Positions 52,792-62,090 are shown, counted from the first letter of the stretch. The stretch is 64,000 nucleotides of DNA from Mycobacterium sp. ENV421 (GCF_002887815.1 NZ_PDHO01000021.1:20222-84221), one strand, 5' to 3'. Program-made: numbers and translations. The notes: a model not told the origin generated them from the sequence alone.

Positions 52792-55188
52792 TCATGACGA
52801 GTGCGCAAGCTGTTGCTCGAGCTGCAGCAACTGGCCGGTGGTCCTCACCACCGTGTCAGGATTGAGGCTGATCGAATCGATACCGAGGCGGACCAGGAAC
52901 TCGGCCATGTCGGGATAGTCCGACGGCGCCTGACCACACAGACCCGAGTGGATACCGTTGCGGCGGCAGCCCTCCACGGCCAGGCGGATCATCTCCATGA
53001 CTCCTTCGTCGCGTTCGTCGTAGTCGAACGCCACGATCTCGCTGTCTCGGTCGACACCGAGGGTGAGCTGAGTCAGATCGTTGGAACCGATGGAGAATCC
53101 GTCGAAGCGTTTGGCGAACTCGTCGATCAGGATCACGTTGTTGGGGATCTCGCACATCGCGTACACCTTGAGCCCGTTCTCGCCGCGGCGCAGACCGAGC
53201 TCGGCCATCGTCGCCAGAACCAGGTCCGCCTCGGCGACCCTGCGGACGAACGGCAGCATGAGCACGACGTTGGTCAGGCCCATCTCCTCGCGGACCCGCC
53301 GCATCGCGCGGCACTCCAGCGCGAAGCCCTCGGCGTACGCGGGGTGGGCGTAGCGCGAGGCGCCACGGAAACCCAGCATCGGATTGCTTTCGGAGGGTTC
53401 GAAGCTCGCTCCGCCGACCAGGCTGGCGTACTCATTGGTCTTGAAGTCCGACATCCGCACCACGACGGGCTTCGGCCAGAAGGCGGCCGCAATCGTGCCG
53501 ATCCCTTCGGAGAGGCGCTCGGCAAAGAAGGCAGCCCCGTCGGGATAACCCTGGGTGAGCCGGTCGATGGTGCGGCGGGCCTCGGCGTCGTCGACCTTCT
53601 CCGGGTGCAGCAGGGCCATCGGGTGGACTCTGATGTATTCGCTGATGATGAATTCCATCCGCGCCAGTCCCACCCCATCGTTGGGCAGGAAGGACGTCTT
53701 GAAGGCGAGGTCGGGGTTCCCCAGGTTGATCATGATCTCGGTGCGCGGCCGCGGCATGTCCCCCACTTCGGTGCTATCCACACGGAAGGCCAGCGCGCCG
53801 CGGTAAACGCGGCCCGAGTCACCCTCGGCGCACGACACCGTCACAACGGTGCCGTCGGGGACGGACGTGGTCGCGTCGCCTGCGCCCACCACGGCCGGGA
53901 TGCCGAGTTCCCGGGCGATGATCGAGGCGTGGCAGGTGCGCCCGCCCCGGTTGGTGACGATGGCGGCGGCGGTCTTCATCACCGGCTCCCAGTCGGGAGT
54001 GGTGGTGTCGGCGATCAGGACCTCGCCCGGCTGGAACTGCGCCAGATGCGTGACGTTCTCGATCCGCCTTGCGGTGCCGGAGGCGATCCTCTCCCCAACA
54101 GAGCGGCCCTCGGCGAGGATCTCGCCCCGGCCCTCGAGCACGTAGCTCTCCAGCGCGGTCATGCTGCGCTGGGAGGCCACCGTCTCCGGCCGGGCCTGCA
54201 CGATGTAGAGCTTTCCGTCCAGGCCGTCCTTGGCCCACTCCATGTCCATGGGGTGCCCGTAGTGCCCCTCGATCGTGCACGCATAGCCGGCCAGTTCCAG
54301 GACGTCGTCATCGGAGAGGCAGAATCGGGCGCGGTCGGCTTTGGGGGTGGGAATGTTGCGCGTGGTGTACTTCGTCTGCCCCTCGACGAAGATCATCTTC
54401 ACCGCCTTGTCGCCGAGCAGGCGACGCAACACCGCGCGATGCCCGGCCAGGTAGGTCGGCTTGTGCACATAGAACTCGTCGGGGTCGACCGCGCCCTGAA
54501 CCACATTCTCGCCGAGACCGTATGCGCCAGTCACGAACACCACGTCGCGAAAGCCCGATTCGGTGTCCAGGGAGAACATCACCCCCGACGAGGCCAGGTC
54601 GGAGCGCACCATTTTCATCACGCCGATCGACAGCGAGACCTTGAACTGGTCGAAACCCTGATCTAGGCGGTAGTGAATGGCGCGATCGGTGAACAAGCTC
54701 GCGAAACACCGGCGGCACGCATCGAGGAGGCTCTCTTCGCCCTTGACGTTGAGATAGGTGTCCTGCTGGCCGGCGAAGCTCGCGGTCGGCAGGTCCTCGG
54801 CGGTCGCCGAGGACCGCACCGCCAGACTGACCTCGTCCCCGTACTCGTCTTGGAGCCTGCGGTAGGCCTCGACGATCTCGGTGGCCAGGTCATCGGGGAG
54901 CCCGGCGCCGTAGACGATCTCCCGGGCACGTTTGGCCTTGCGTGCCAGCGCGGTGACGTCGGTCGGGTCGAGCTCGTCGAGTTCGGCATGCAGCGGTTCC
55001 CAGGCGCCGGCGGCATCCAGCATGTAGCGATACGCCTCGGCGGTGATGGCGAAACCGTTCGGGATGCGCACACCCTGCCCGGCCAGCTTTTGGTACATCT
55101 CGCCCAGCGAGGCGTTCTTGCCGCCCACCAACGGCACGTCGGCGATGCCGAACTCCTCGAAGAAGCGGACGTATTTGGGCATGCTCAT
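52792..55188 (-). CDS. ppsA: Phosphoenolpyruvate synthase
   Basis: 798 residues, usual length, with AAGGGATAGATC before the ATG. N-terminal ATP-binding domain: VGGKNASLGEM (21-31), VRSSATAEDLP (123-133); swivelling His domain: GGRTCHASIIAREL with phospho-His420; C-terminal PEP domain: MLPFVRR, CEIPNNVI, GSNDLTQLTLGVDRDS, GLCGQAPSDYP. It converts pyruvate and ATP to PEP, AMP and phosphate and so feeds gluconeogenesis. It lies upstream of the trehalose gene and divergent from the SpoIIAA-like gene. Confidence 0.92.
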   Translation of the reverse strand: MSMPKYVRFFEEFGIADVPLVGGKNASLGEMYQKLAGQGVRIPNGFAITAEAYRYMLDAAGAWEPLHAELDELDPTDVTALARKAKRAREIVYGAGLPDDLATEIVEAYRRLQDEYGDEVSLAVRSSATAEDLPTASFAGQQDTYLNVKGEESLLDACRRCFASLFTDRAIHYRLDQGFDQFKVSLSIGVMKMVRSDLASSGVMFSLDTESGFRDVVFVTGAYGLGENVVQGAVDPDEFYVHKPTYLAGHRAVLRRLLGDKAVKMIFVEGQTKYTTRNIPTPKADRARFCLSDDDVLELAGYACTIEGHYGHPMDMEWAKDGLDGKLYIVQARPETVASQRSMTALESYVLEGRGEILAEGRSVGERIASGTARRIENVTHLAQFQPGEVLIADTTTPDWEPVMKTAAAIVTNRGGRTCHASIIARELGIPAVVGAGDATTSVPDGTVVTVSCAEGDSGRVYRGALAFRVDSTEVGDMPRPRTEIMINLGNPDLAFKTSFLPNDGVGLARMEFIISEYIRVHPMALLHPEKVDDAEARRTIDRLTQGYPDGAAFFAERLSEGIGTIAAAFWPKPVVVRMSDFKTNEYASLVGGASFEPSESNPMLGFRGASRYAHPAYAEGFALECRAMRRVREEMGLTNVVLMLPFVRRVAEADLVLATMAELGLRRGENGLKVYAMCEIPNNVILIDEFAKRFDGFSIGSNDLTQLTLGVDRDSEIVAFDYDERDEGVMEMIRLAVEGCRRNGIHSGLCGQAPSDYPDMAEFLVRLGIDSISLNPDTVVRTTGQLLQLEQQLAHSS

Positions 55189-55633
55189 GATCTATCCCTT
55201 CGCGACGCGCAAATGCGGTCGGATCCTGGCTCCCGCATGCAGTGGGGCCAAGATCCTCGAGTGCCGTTGCCCGACAACGCCTTTTCCACACCTGTCAACT
55301 TCGCACGGGGGGACACCCGCAGACAGGGCCGAAGGTCACCACATCGACAACACGGCCGCAGGTCCCGGCGGAAAATGGCGTGGCGTATCTGCTGGTTCGC
55401 GTGGCGGGGGACGCCCACAGCGGGGCTTGCGGTTGGTCGCTCTTTTAGCTGTTGTGCCGCATCGGGTTTCCGCGACGCTGTTGATGACGGACCACTCGGT
55501 GTTGAAGTGCTGCCGGACGGGGGTCGACGGTGTCAGGCGTGACGACTTCTGCCGGTGGAGCCGTCCGCACTGCCCACGACTCGGTGACCTTGGACCCTTA
55601 TCCATCCGGGATTGTGGGCGGAACATCGCCGGG
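55189..55633. other. Long intergenic region upstream of ppsA and the SpoIIAA-like gene
   Basis: About 445 bases between divergent genes. Frames are open but none has recognisable features or starts. It contains CGGACCACTCGGTG at 55488-55501, also present upstream of the proton ATPase. It most likely carries promoters for both genes. No clear palindrome or hairpin was found. Confidence 0.4.
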
Positions 55634-56002
55634 ATGATCACGTACGACCTGGACAAGGCGAGTTCCATCCTCACGGTGCGCCCGGAGTCCTCGCTCGACA
55701 AGGACGACTTCGATCAGATGGCCAAGGCGATTGACCCCGAGATAGAGGCCCACGGCGATCTTGCCGGCCTGATCATCAACGCGCAGGCCTTTCCCGGCTG
55801 GGACAGCTTCGGCTCGATGGTGGCCCATTTCCGCTTCATCCGCGACCACCAGAAGCACATCAAGAAGGTTGCGGTGGTGACCGACTCCCACATGGGGGAC
55901 GCCGCCGAACACTTGGCGTCGCATTTCGTCTCAGCGGAGGTCAGGCATTTCCCGGCCGACCACGTCGAGCAGGCTCGACAGTGGATCTCCGACGGTCCAT
56001 AA
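55634..56002 (+). CDS. SpoIIAA-like (STAS-fold) protein
   Basis: 122 residues from the ATG at 55634. MITYDLDKASSILTVRPESSLDKDDF, GLIINAQAFPGWDSFGSMVAHFRFIRDHQKHIKKVAVVTDSHMG and SAEVRHFPADHVEQARQWI give the pattern of the SpoIIAA-like family (a STAS/CRAL-TRIO-like fold). Members are often found with stress regulators but have no fixed biochemical role; no phosphorylatable Ser in a canonical anti-anti-sigma motif is evident. Followed by a GAF-ANTAR gene. Confidence 0.8.
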   Translation: MITYDLDKASSILTVRPESSLDKDDFDQMAKAIDPEIEAHGDLAGLIINAQAFPGWDSFGSMVAHFRFIRDHQKHIKKVAVVTDSHMGDAAEHLASHFVSAEVRHFPADHVEQARQWISDGP

Positions 56003-56061
56003 AGTGCTGTGCTGCAACGCCACTGGTGCCTCAGTGTGGCGGGCTACAGCTGGCCTAGGTT

Positions 56062-56883
56062 GTGAGCCGGGTACCGCGTATGACCAGACTGACCGAGGAT
56101 AACCCCAGCTCACCGAGCGGGTCGCTGACCCCTGAGCGGGCTCGAGCCGACGCCGCAGACCTGCGGGCCGGGATCGACGACCTCGCCGGTCTGGTGTCGG
56201 AAGGTCTGGGACTGCCCGAATTGCTCGCTGAGGTTGCGACTTTCGCCGTTCACGCGATCCCAGGTGCTGAGGGAGCCGGGGTGACTTTGCTGCGGGTCCA
56301 CCGGGGAGAGAATATGGTCCAGGCGCTGGCCGCGAGCGCGCCGTTCGTCGCCGAGATCGACGAGATTCAGTACGTGACCCTGCAGGAAGGGCCCTGCATC
56401 ACAGCGGCACGCGAACGGCGCACGGTACGGTCCGGGTCCTTGGGTGGGGAGGCCACGTGGCCGCGGTTCGGCCCACGGGTGGGCCGGCTCGGAGTGCACA
56501 GCGCGCTGTCACTGCCGCTACTAGTGCGCGATCAGGTTGTCGGGGCGATCAACGTCTACGCCCACGGCAAAGACGCCTTCGACGCGCACGCTGCCGAACT
56601 CGGCGAACTGTTCGCCAAGCCCGCCGCCGTAGCGGTGCACAACGCCCAGGTCCTCGCGCAGGCTAGGGCGCTGTCCGCCCAGTTGCAGACCGCGCTGGCG
56701 ACTCGGCCGGTGATCGACCAGGCTATCGGCCTGATCCGCGGACGCACCGGGCGCAACGACGAGGAGGCCTTCGCACAGCTACGGGCCATCAGCCAGTCCG
56801 AACACCGTAAGTTGGCGGACGTGGCTCAACGCATGATCGACGAAGCCGTGCGCCGCGCCCGCGCCCGTAACAACCCGAGCTGA
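56062..56883 (+). CDS. GAF-ANTAR regulator
   Basis: 273 residues from a GTG (56062); an ATG six codons in (56080) is the alternative. Residues about 35-190 form a GAF domain (VHAIPGAEGAGVTLL, VTLQEGPCITAARERR, WPRFGPRVGRLGVHSALSLPLLV, GAINVYAHGKDAFD), and about 205-265 an ANTAR domain (ALATRPVIDQAIGLIRGRTGRNDEEAFAQLRAISQSE). It probably senses a small ligand and acts as RNA antiterminator. Second ANTAR protein of the window. Confidence 0.88.
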   Translation: MSRVPRMTRLTEDNPSSPSGSLTPERARADAADLRAGIDDLAGLVSEGLGLPELLAEVATFAVHAIPGAEGAGVTLLRVHRGENMVQALAASAPFVAEIDEIQYVTLQEGPCITAARERRTVRSGSLGGEATWPRFGPRVGRLGVHSALSLPLLVRDQVVGAINVYAHGKDAFDAHAAELGELFAKPAAVAVHNAQVLAQARALSAQLQTALATRPVIDQAIGLIRGRTGRNDEEAFAQLRAISQSEHRKLADVAQRMIDEAVRRARARNNPS

Positions 56884-56983
56884 GGCCACATTCTCCTGCC
56901 GACCCACGGCGAAATGTGCGCCTCGGTTGTCAGGACCAACGTGAAAATGTTTGTGAGCGAGGATATCTCGGCAATCCCGTTGC

Positions 56984-57313
56984 TCAGCCCTCCGAGTCGT
57001 GAGGCTTGTTCAACGTCCGGTCCGCGCTGCGAACGACGCTGCGCAGAAACTCGTACTGCGTCGTGACGAGCTCGTCGGCCAATTCGAGAGCGCCGTCGAC
57101 GAGCGTCTCACGCAGCGGATGTACCGCCTCGGGAAGCGCCTTGTCGACGGTGTCGACGAACTTGCGGATGGCCGCGATCGCAGCCTGCTGTCCGGTTTTG
57201 ACCGAGTCGAGCACCTCGTCGGACAGGTCTACTGCTCGGGGCAGCACGTCCACGGTCTTCGCGGCGCCCTCGCTCGTCTTGCCGTTCTTGGTCGTTTCGG
57301 GGTGCTGAGTCAC
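56984..57313 (-). CDS. Small helical hypothetical protein
   Basis: 109 residues, charged and almost certainly all-helical, with no signal peptide (TVDVLPRAVDLSDEVLDSVKTGQQAAIAAIRKFVDTVDKALPEAV...). The pattern of amphipathic helices resembles phasin-like or heparin-binding hemagglutinin-like small mycobacterial proteins, but no motif fixes a family. Possibly a membrane- or granule-associated stress protein. Confidence 0.58.
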   Translation of the reverse strand: MTQHPETTKNGKTSEGAAKTVDVLPRAVDLSDEVLDSVKTGQQAAIAAIRKFVDTVDKALPEAVHPLRETLVDGALELADELVTTQYEFLRSVVRSADRTLNKPHDSEG

Positions 57314-57604
57314 GGTGAAGCTCCTAAATACTGAACACAGACGGGTGCCGTCAGGTCGACCGGCCTGCTACGAATGGAACCCGGACACGGTGTCTCCGTG
57401 GTTTCCAATCCTCTTACTCCAGCATCCGCACTTGTGGTTTCACCCGACAGGGTCTTTCGACCCCGGATGCAGGGCGGCGCGTGCTTGCGGCGGTGAGTGG
57501 TGAAAAGGGATCTCTGAATGCACGATTCGTGGCCGAGTCGGCCATCGGGCTTTGCGAACGCAAAGTCCACGCTGCTCGGCGTTCGCCTCAGCCGTCCAGC
57601 CGAT
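57314..57604. other. Intergenic region upstream of the GntR gene
   Basis: About 290 bases between the helical protein gene (minus) and the GntR gene. Several frames are open but give no recognisable protein. It should hold promoters for both. Nothing else stands out apart from the operator-like palindrome immediately downstream. Confidence 0.4.
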
Positions 57605-57632
57605 GCTTGTACGATGCCCATCATTTGCAAGC
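57605..57632. promoter_or_regulatory. Palindromic operator-like site before the GntR gene
   Basis: GCTTG (57605-57609) and CAAGC (57628-57632) flank GATG-CC-CATC; with a 1-2 base slippage the whole 28 bases form an inverted repeat. It lies 18 bases before the GTG start of the FadR-type GntR gene, the usual place for self-regulation. Confidence 0.5.
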
Positions 57633-57650
57633 GCGATAGAGAACCGGTCC

Positions 57651-58415
57651 GTGTCAGAGCCAACGATTCAATTCCGCCGCCTCGCCGAGCAGGTTGCCGA
57701 TCAACTGCGGCGGCGAATTCTGTTGGGCGAGCTCGCCGACGGCAGCATCCTGCCCAAAGAGGACGAACTGCTGCGCGAGTTCCCGGTGAGCAAGCCGTCG
57801 CTGCGCGAAGCGATGCGCATCCTGGAGGCCGAGGGACTGCTGCGGGTGCGGCGCGGCAAACTCGGGGGCGCGGTGGTGCGCCGACCCAATGCCGCGAACG
57901 TCGCCTACACCATCGGACTGGTGCTCGGCTCGCAGGACGTGAGCCTGTCGGATGTGGGTGGGGCGCTGCGGCAGATGGAGCCGGCGTGCGCCGCCTTGTG
58001 CGCCGAACGGGCCGACCGCGAACACACCGTCGTTCCGGCACTGCGTGAACTGCACGCCGAGGCAGTCGAGGCCGCCGACGACTTCCAGAGTGCGATTTCG
58101 GCGAGCCGTCGCTTCCACGAAGCGCTGGTCGCCCTGTGCGGGAACCAGACCATGATCATGCTGGCCGGGGCGCTCGAGACGCTGTGGTCGGCACACGAGC
58201 AGGGCTGGTCGACGCGGGTGAGCGACGAGGGCATCGTCCCCGTCGACGAGCGTCTGGCCGTCCTCGAGGAGCACCGGCAGGTGATCGACGCGATCGAGGC
58301 CGGCGATGCCCGCCGGGCTCATGACCTCGCCGCCGCGCATTTGATCACCGCCCAGCACTACCCCGGTTCAGCGGGAATGGTCGACCCCGCGATGGTGCGG
58401 CATTGGGATCATTGA
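57651..58415 (+). CDS. GntR (FadR/FCD type) regulator
   Basis: 254 residues from a GTG at 57651. Winged HTH at about 12-75 (QVADQLRRRILLGELADGSILPKEDELLREFPVSKPSLREAMRILEAEGLLRVRRG), then an FCD-type helical effector domain with ASRRFHEALVALCGN and EEHRQVIDAIEAGDARRAHDL. FCD domains bind small carboxylic acids with a metal. Likely controls the operon 58446-62090 that begins 30 bases downstream. Confidence 0.88.
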   Translation: MSEPTIQFRRLAEQVADQLRRRILLGELADGSILPKEDELLREFPVSKPSLREAMRILEAEGLLRVRRGKLGGAVVRRPNAANVAYTIGLVLGSQDVSLSDVGGALRQMEPACAALCAERADREHTVVPALRELHAEAVEAADDFQSAISASRRFHEALVALCGNQTMIMLAGALETLWSAHEQGWSTRVSDEGIVPVDERLAVLEEHRQVIDAIEAGDARRAHDLAAAHLITAQHYPGSAGMVDPAMVRHWDH

Positions 58416-58439
58416 CGCCGGTCCTTATTTTCATATGAT
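58412..58439 (+). promoter_or_regulatory. Near-consensus promoter of the CoA ligase operon
   Basis: TTGACG (58412-58417) and TATGAT (58434-58439) are separated by 16 bases. The predicted transcription start, 6-7 bases downstream of the -10, coincides with the A of the ligase ATG (58446), which would make the mRNA leaderless. The -35 overlaps the GntR stop codon. TCATATGA (58431-58438) is also palindromic. Confidence 0.65.
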
Positions 58440-58445
58440 TTGGTG

Positions 58446-60038
58446 ATGGCTGATCCCGCCGTCGTGACCAGCGCCGAAGCGGCGCACTACCGGGCCGCCG
58501 GCTGGTGGACGGACACGACACTGTCCGACTGCGTACGTCGCAACGCGGCGAGCTCCCCCGACAAGGCCGCCTACGTCGACTTCACCCTCGACTCTTCGGA
58601 ACGGGCGCTGACGTGGTCGGAGTTCGACAACGCCGCCACCAACCTGGCCGTGCGGCTGCATCGTCTGGGCGTGGCCCCCGGTGACCGGGTGGCGGTCTGG
58701 CACGGCGACAGCATCGCCATCCACGTCCTGCTGGTGGCGATCGAGCGCTGCGGCGCGGTGAGCGTCGGTCTCGGGGCGCGCGCCGGGGTCCGCGAGGCCG
58801 CGCAGATCATGCGGACCGCGCAACCCTCGCTTCTGGTCAGCGACGAGGCGCGTGCCGCGCAGGCCGCGCAGGCCGCCGCCGACGCATCGGTGCGAGCCGT
58901 GGTGATCGGGGCCGGCGACCTCACCATCGACACCGCTCCGGGCTCCATGACCGAGCTCTCACCAGTAGGCCCCGACGACGCATTCCTGATCAACTCCACC
59001 TCGGGCACCACCGGGCTGCCGAAATGTGTCGTGCACAACCAGAATCGGTGGCACTACTTTCATCAGAAGGCGGTCGCCAACGGCGAGTTGACCTCCGACG
59101 ACATCTTCCTTCCGGTCATCCCCACCCCGTTCGGCTTCGGGATCTGGACCTCCCACACGACACCCATCTACCTCGGGGCGACGACAGTGCGCATCGAGCG
59201 GTTCGACGCCGCGGCGACATGCGCCGCCATCGAACGCCATCGAGCGACCGTGTTGTGCTGTGTGAGTACGCAATTGATGATGATCCTGGCCAACGACGCC
59301 TCGCGCGAGCATGACCTGTCCAGCCTGCGGGTGGTGTTCACCGGCGGCGAGCCGCTGCCGTACACCCAGGCCGCGCGGTTCGAGGAACTCACCGGCGTCA
59401 CGATCCTGCAGTTCTACGGGTCCAACGAGACCGGCATGCTCAGCGCCACCACCGTCGACGACTCACTGCACCATCGGCTGCGGACCGCCGGGCGCATCGT
59501 CCCCGAGATGCAGGTCCGGCTCTTCGACGGTGACGACGACGTCACGAAATCCGGTCGGGGGCAGCCTGCTTGCCGCGGGCCGGCGCTCAGCCTCGGCTAT
59601 CTGGGCGGCACCGATCACGACAAGCTGTACACCAAGGACGGCTGGATGCGGATGGGCGACATCTGCGACCTGGACGACGACGGCTACCTGGTGCTGGCGG
59701 GACGAACCTCGGATTTCATCCTGCGTGGCGGCAAGAACATCAGCGCGGTCGCGGTGGAGGAGGTGGTGGCCAGCCACCCCGCCATCGCGGTGGCCGCCGC
59801 CGTGGCCATGCCCGATCCCCTGTTCGGGGAGCGGGTGTGCGTGTTCGCCGAACTCAAGAATGCCGGTGACACGCTCGTGCTCGGCGACCTCGTCGAACAC
59901 CTGCTGGCGCAGGGGGTCTCCAAAGAGCTGCTGCCCGAACGGCTCGAGGTGCTCGACGAGTTGCCCCGGTCGTCCGGCGGCAAGATCGCCAAAGGCCAAC
60001 TCCGCGAAACTATTCGATCGATACTGGAGAAATCATGA
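58446..60038 (+). CDS. AMP-forming acyl-CoA synthetase/ligase
   Basis: 530 residues from the ATG at 58446; TTG and GTG codons directly before it are alternatives. AMP-binding motif INSTSGTTGLPKCVVHN (about 182-198), FYGSNETGML (A5), GDICDLDDDGYLVLAGRTSDFILRGGKNISAVAVEE (A7-A8), and LPRSSGGKIAKGQL with the C-terminal catalytic Lys. It activates a carboxylic acid as CoA thioester; a cyclic or aromatic carboxylate is plausible. First of three tightly spaced genes with an aldolase and an amidohydrolase. Confidence 0.87.
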   Translation: MADPAVVTSAEAAHYRAAGWWTDTTLSDCVRRNAASSPDKAAYVDFTLDSSERALTWSEFDNAATNLAVRLHRLGVAPGDRVAVWHGDSIAIHVLLVAIERCGAVSVGLGARAGVREAAQIMRTAQPSLLVSDEARAAQAAQAAADASVRAVVIGAGDLTIDTAPGSMTELSPVGPDDAFLINSTSGTTGLPKCVVHNQNRWHYFHQKAVANGELTSDDIFLPVIPTPFGFGIWTSHTTPIYLGATTVRIERFDAAATCAAIERHRATVLCCVSTQLMMILANDASREHDLSSLRVVFTGGEPLPYTQAARFEELTGVTILQFYGSNETGMLSATTVDDSLHHRLRTAGRIVPEMQVRLFDGDDDVTKSGRGQPACRGPALSLGYLGGTDHDKLYTKDGWMRMGDICDLDDDGYLVLAGRTSDFILRGGKNISAVAVEEVVASHPAIAVAAAVAMPDPLFGERVCVFAELKNAGDTLVLGDLVEHLLAQGVSKELLPERLEVLDELPRSSGGKIAKGQLRETIRSILEKS

Positions 60039-60808
60039 GCACACCGGAAGTGCGCCGGGGCGGCCTGGGAGTATGGGCGCCCTCGACGATGCCGCCCATC
60101 GGCGTCGACCTCACCGACGAGCAGAAGATGGCGATCGCGTTTCGCCACCTCGCCGACATCGGGTTCGCGGAGAACATGGCCGGGCACATCACCTGGCAAC
60201 CCGACGGACACCGCGAGATGTTCGTAAACCCCTGGGGGCTGTGGTGGCAGGAGCTCACCGCATCCGATATCTGCGTCGTCGACGAGGACGCCCACGTGGT
60301 CCGCGGCCGCTGGGATGTCACCCCGGCCATCCACCTGCACACCGAGATCCACCGGCAGCGGCCCGACGCCCGGGTGGTGATCCACAACCACCCGTACTAC
60401 GTCAGTCTCATCGCCGCGCTGGGAATGCTGCCCGAACTCGTCCACCAGACCGGGGCGCTGTTCCTCGACGACATGTATCTGGTGGAGAAGTACGACGGCG
60501 AGATCGACGCTCCCTGGCGCGCAGCCGAACTCGCGGGCCAGATCGGATCGGCCAACCTGATCATCCTGGCCAACCACGGCGTGATCGCCACCGGGCATGA
60601 TCTGGCCACGGCGGTGTACCGGGCGGTGTCCATCGAACGGGTATGCCGACTGGCCTACGACGTACTGGTCAGCGGGCGCGAGCCGTCGAAGATGAATCAC
60701 GGCGACCTGGTCGGCATGCAGGCCTCGCTGATCGAACGTGCCGCCGACGTGTATTGGGCCGGCGCGGCGCGCATGACCATCAAGGCCGACCGCGGCGTGC
60801 TGGACTGA
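60035..60808 (+). CDS. Class II aldolase/adducin family protein
   Basis: 257 residues, overlapping the ligase by 4 nt. Zinc ligands of the class II aldolase fold are seen: His pair in VIHNHPYYVS (near 115) and His in LANHGVIATGHDL (near 185). AENMAGHITWQP near 45 is the N-terminal site. Members cleave or decarboxylate phospho- or hydroxy-acids; some are bacterial decarboxylases. Substrate not known; context suggests a ring- or chain-derived hydroxyacid. Confidence 0.85.
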   Translation: MSTPEVRRGGLGVWAPSTMPPIGVDLTDEQKMAIAFRHLADIGFAENMAGHITWQPDGHREMFVNPWGLWWQELTASDICVVDEDAHVVRGRWDVTPAIHLHTEIHRQRPDARVVIHNHPYYVSLIAALGMLPELVHQTGALFLDDMYLVEKYDGEIDAPWRAAELAGQIGSANLIILANHGVIATGHDLATAVYRAVSIERVCRLAYDVLVSGREPSKMNHGDLVGMQASLIERAADVYWAGAARMTIKADRGVLD

Positions 60809-60821
60809 AAGGAACTCTGCC

Positions 60822-62090
60822 ATGGCTTCCATCGAGGATCTGCAGTCGAATCTGAGCTTCACCACCGCCAAGACCGGTGCCGACCGGACCGTGACGTTCC
60901 TGCCCGAACCCGAACGTGCCGAACGGTTTTACACAGTCATCTCGGTCGACGATCACATCGTCGAACCACCGGATACCTTCGAGGGCCGGGTACCGAGCAA
61001 GTTCGCCGACCGGGCGCCGCGGGTGGTCGACACCGAGGACGGCGGCCAGACCTGGATGTACGACGGGAAGTCGCTGCCCAATGTCGGGTTCAATGCGGTG
61101 GTCGGCAGGCCGGTGTCGGAGTACGGCTTCGAGCCGGCCCGGTTCGACGAAATGCGCCGCGGCGCCTGGGATATCCATGCCCGGGTCAGGGACATGGACG
61201 TCAACGGCGTGTACGCGTCGTTGAACTTCCCGTCATTTCTGCCCGGCTTCGCCGGGCAACGGCTTCAGCAGGTGACCACCGATCGGGACCTGGCGATGGC
61301 GTCGGTGCGGGCCTGGAACGACTGGCACATCGACGCGTGGGCGGGGGCCTACCCCGACCGGATAATCCCCTGCCAGCTGCCCTGGCTGCTCGACCCCGAC
61401 GTCGGCGCACAGATGATCTACGAGAACGCTGAACGGGGATTCCATGCGGTGACGTTCAGCGAGAACCCCGCGCTGCTGGGGCTGCCGACCATCCACTCGG
61501 GGTACTGGGAGCCGATGATGGCGGCCTGCGCGGAGACGGGCACTGTGGTGAACCTGCACATCGGCTCGTCGGGAACCTCACCGTCGACCACCGATGACGC
61601 CCCGCCCGACGTGCCGGGTGTGCTGTTCTTCGCCTATGCGATCAGCGCGGCCGTCGACTGGCTGTACTCGGGGGTGTGCACCCGATATCCGGACCTTCGA
61701 ATCTGCTTGTCGGAAGGCGGAATCGGCTGGGTGGCGGGCCTGCTAGACCGCCTCGACCACATGCTGAGCTACCACGAGATGTACGGGACCTGGAAGCGCC
61801 TCGGGGAGACGCTGACGCCGGCGGAGGTGTTCACCCGCAACTTCCGGTTCTGCGCGGTCGAGGACCAGTCGTCGTTCGTCCAGTACGACCGGATCGGCGC
61901 GGACAACATCATGCTCGAGGCGGATTACCCGCACTGCGACTCGACGTGGCCGCACACCCAGCGCACCATCCGCGAACAGATCAGCGGCCTCCCTGACGAG
62001 ATCATCCGCAAGGTGACATGGGAGAACGCCTCACGGCTCTACCAGCATCCGGTGCCAGTGGCCGTGCAGCAGGATCCGAACGCCTACTGA
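60822..62090 (+). CDS. Amidohydrolase family protein (ACMSD-like)
   Basis: 422 residues, starting 13 bases after the aldolase. Metal site residues: SVDDHIVEPPDTF (about 42-54, with Asp-His where many have His-x-His), NLHIGSSGTS (about 245), and EADYPHCDSTWP (about 365) with the catalytic Asp. IRPSNFLVG-like upstream segments are the usual ACMSD-type fold. Such enzymes decarboxylate or hydrolyse ring-opened or aromatic acids. Ends 7 bases into the convergent dehydrogenase gene. Confidence 0.85.
   Translation: MASIEDLQSNLSFTTAKTGADRTVTFLPEPERAERFYTVISVDDHIVEPPDTFEGRVPSKFADRAPRVVDTEDGGQTWMYDGKSLPNVGFNAVVGRPVSEYGFEPARFDEMRRGAWDIHARVRDMDVNGVYASLNFPSFLPGFAGQRLQQVTTDRDLAMASVRAWNDWHIDAWAGAYPDRIIPCQLPWLLDPDVGAQMIYENAERGFHAVTFSENPALLGLPTIHSGYWEPMMAACAETGTVVNLHIGSSGTSPSTTDDAPPDVPGVLFFAYAISAAVDWLYSGVCTRYPDLRICLSEGGIGWVAGLLDRLDHMLSYHEMYGTWKRLGETLTPAEVFTRNFRFCAVEDQSSFVQYDRIGADNIMLEADYPHCDSTWPHTQRTIREQISGLPDEIIRKVTWENASRLYQHPVPVAVQQDPNAY

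Noticed and set aside
52801..54666. 621-codon plus frame opposite ppsA
   Set aside because: Antisense artefact in GC-rich DNA; ppsA motifs on minus are complete.
45000..56100. DosR-type dormancy box near the energy module
   Set aside because: I looked for a GGGACT-AGTCCC-like palindrome upstream of the ATPase, PPK2, ppsA and SpoIIAA-like genes and saw none.
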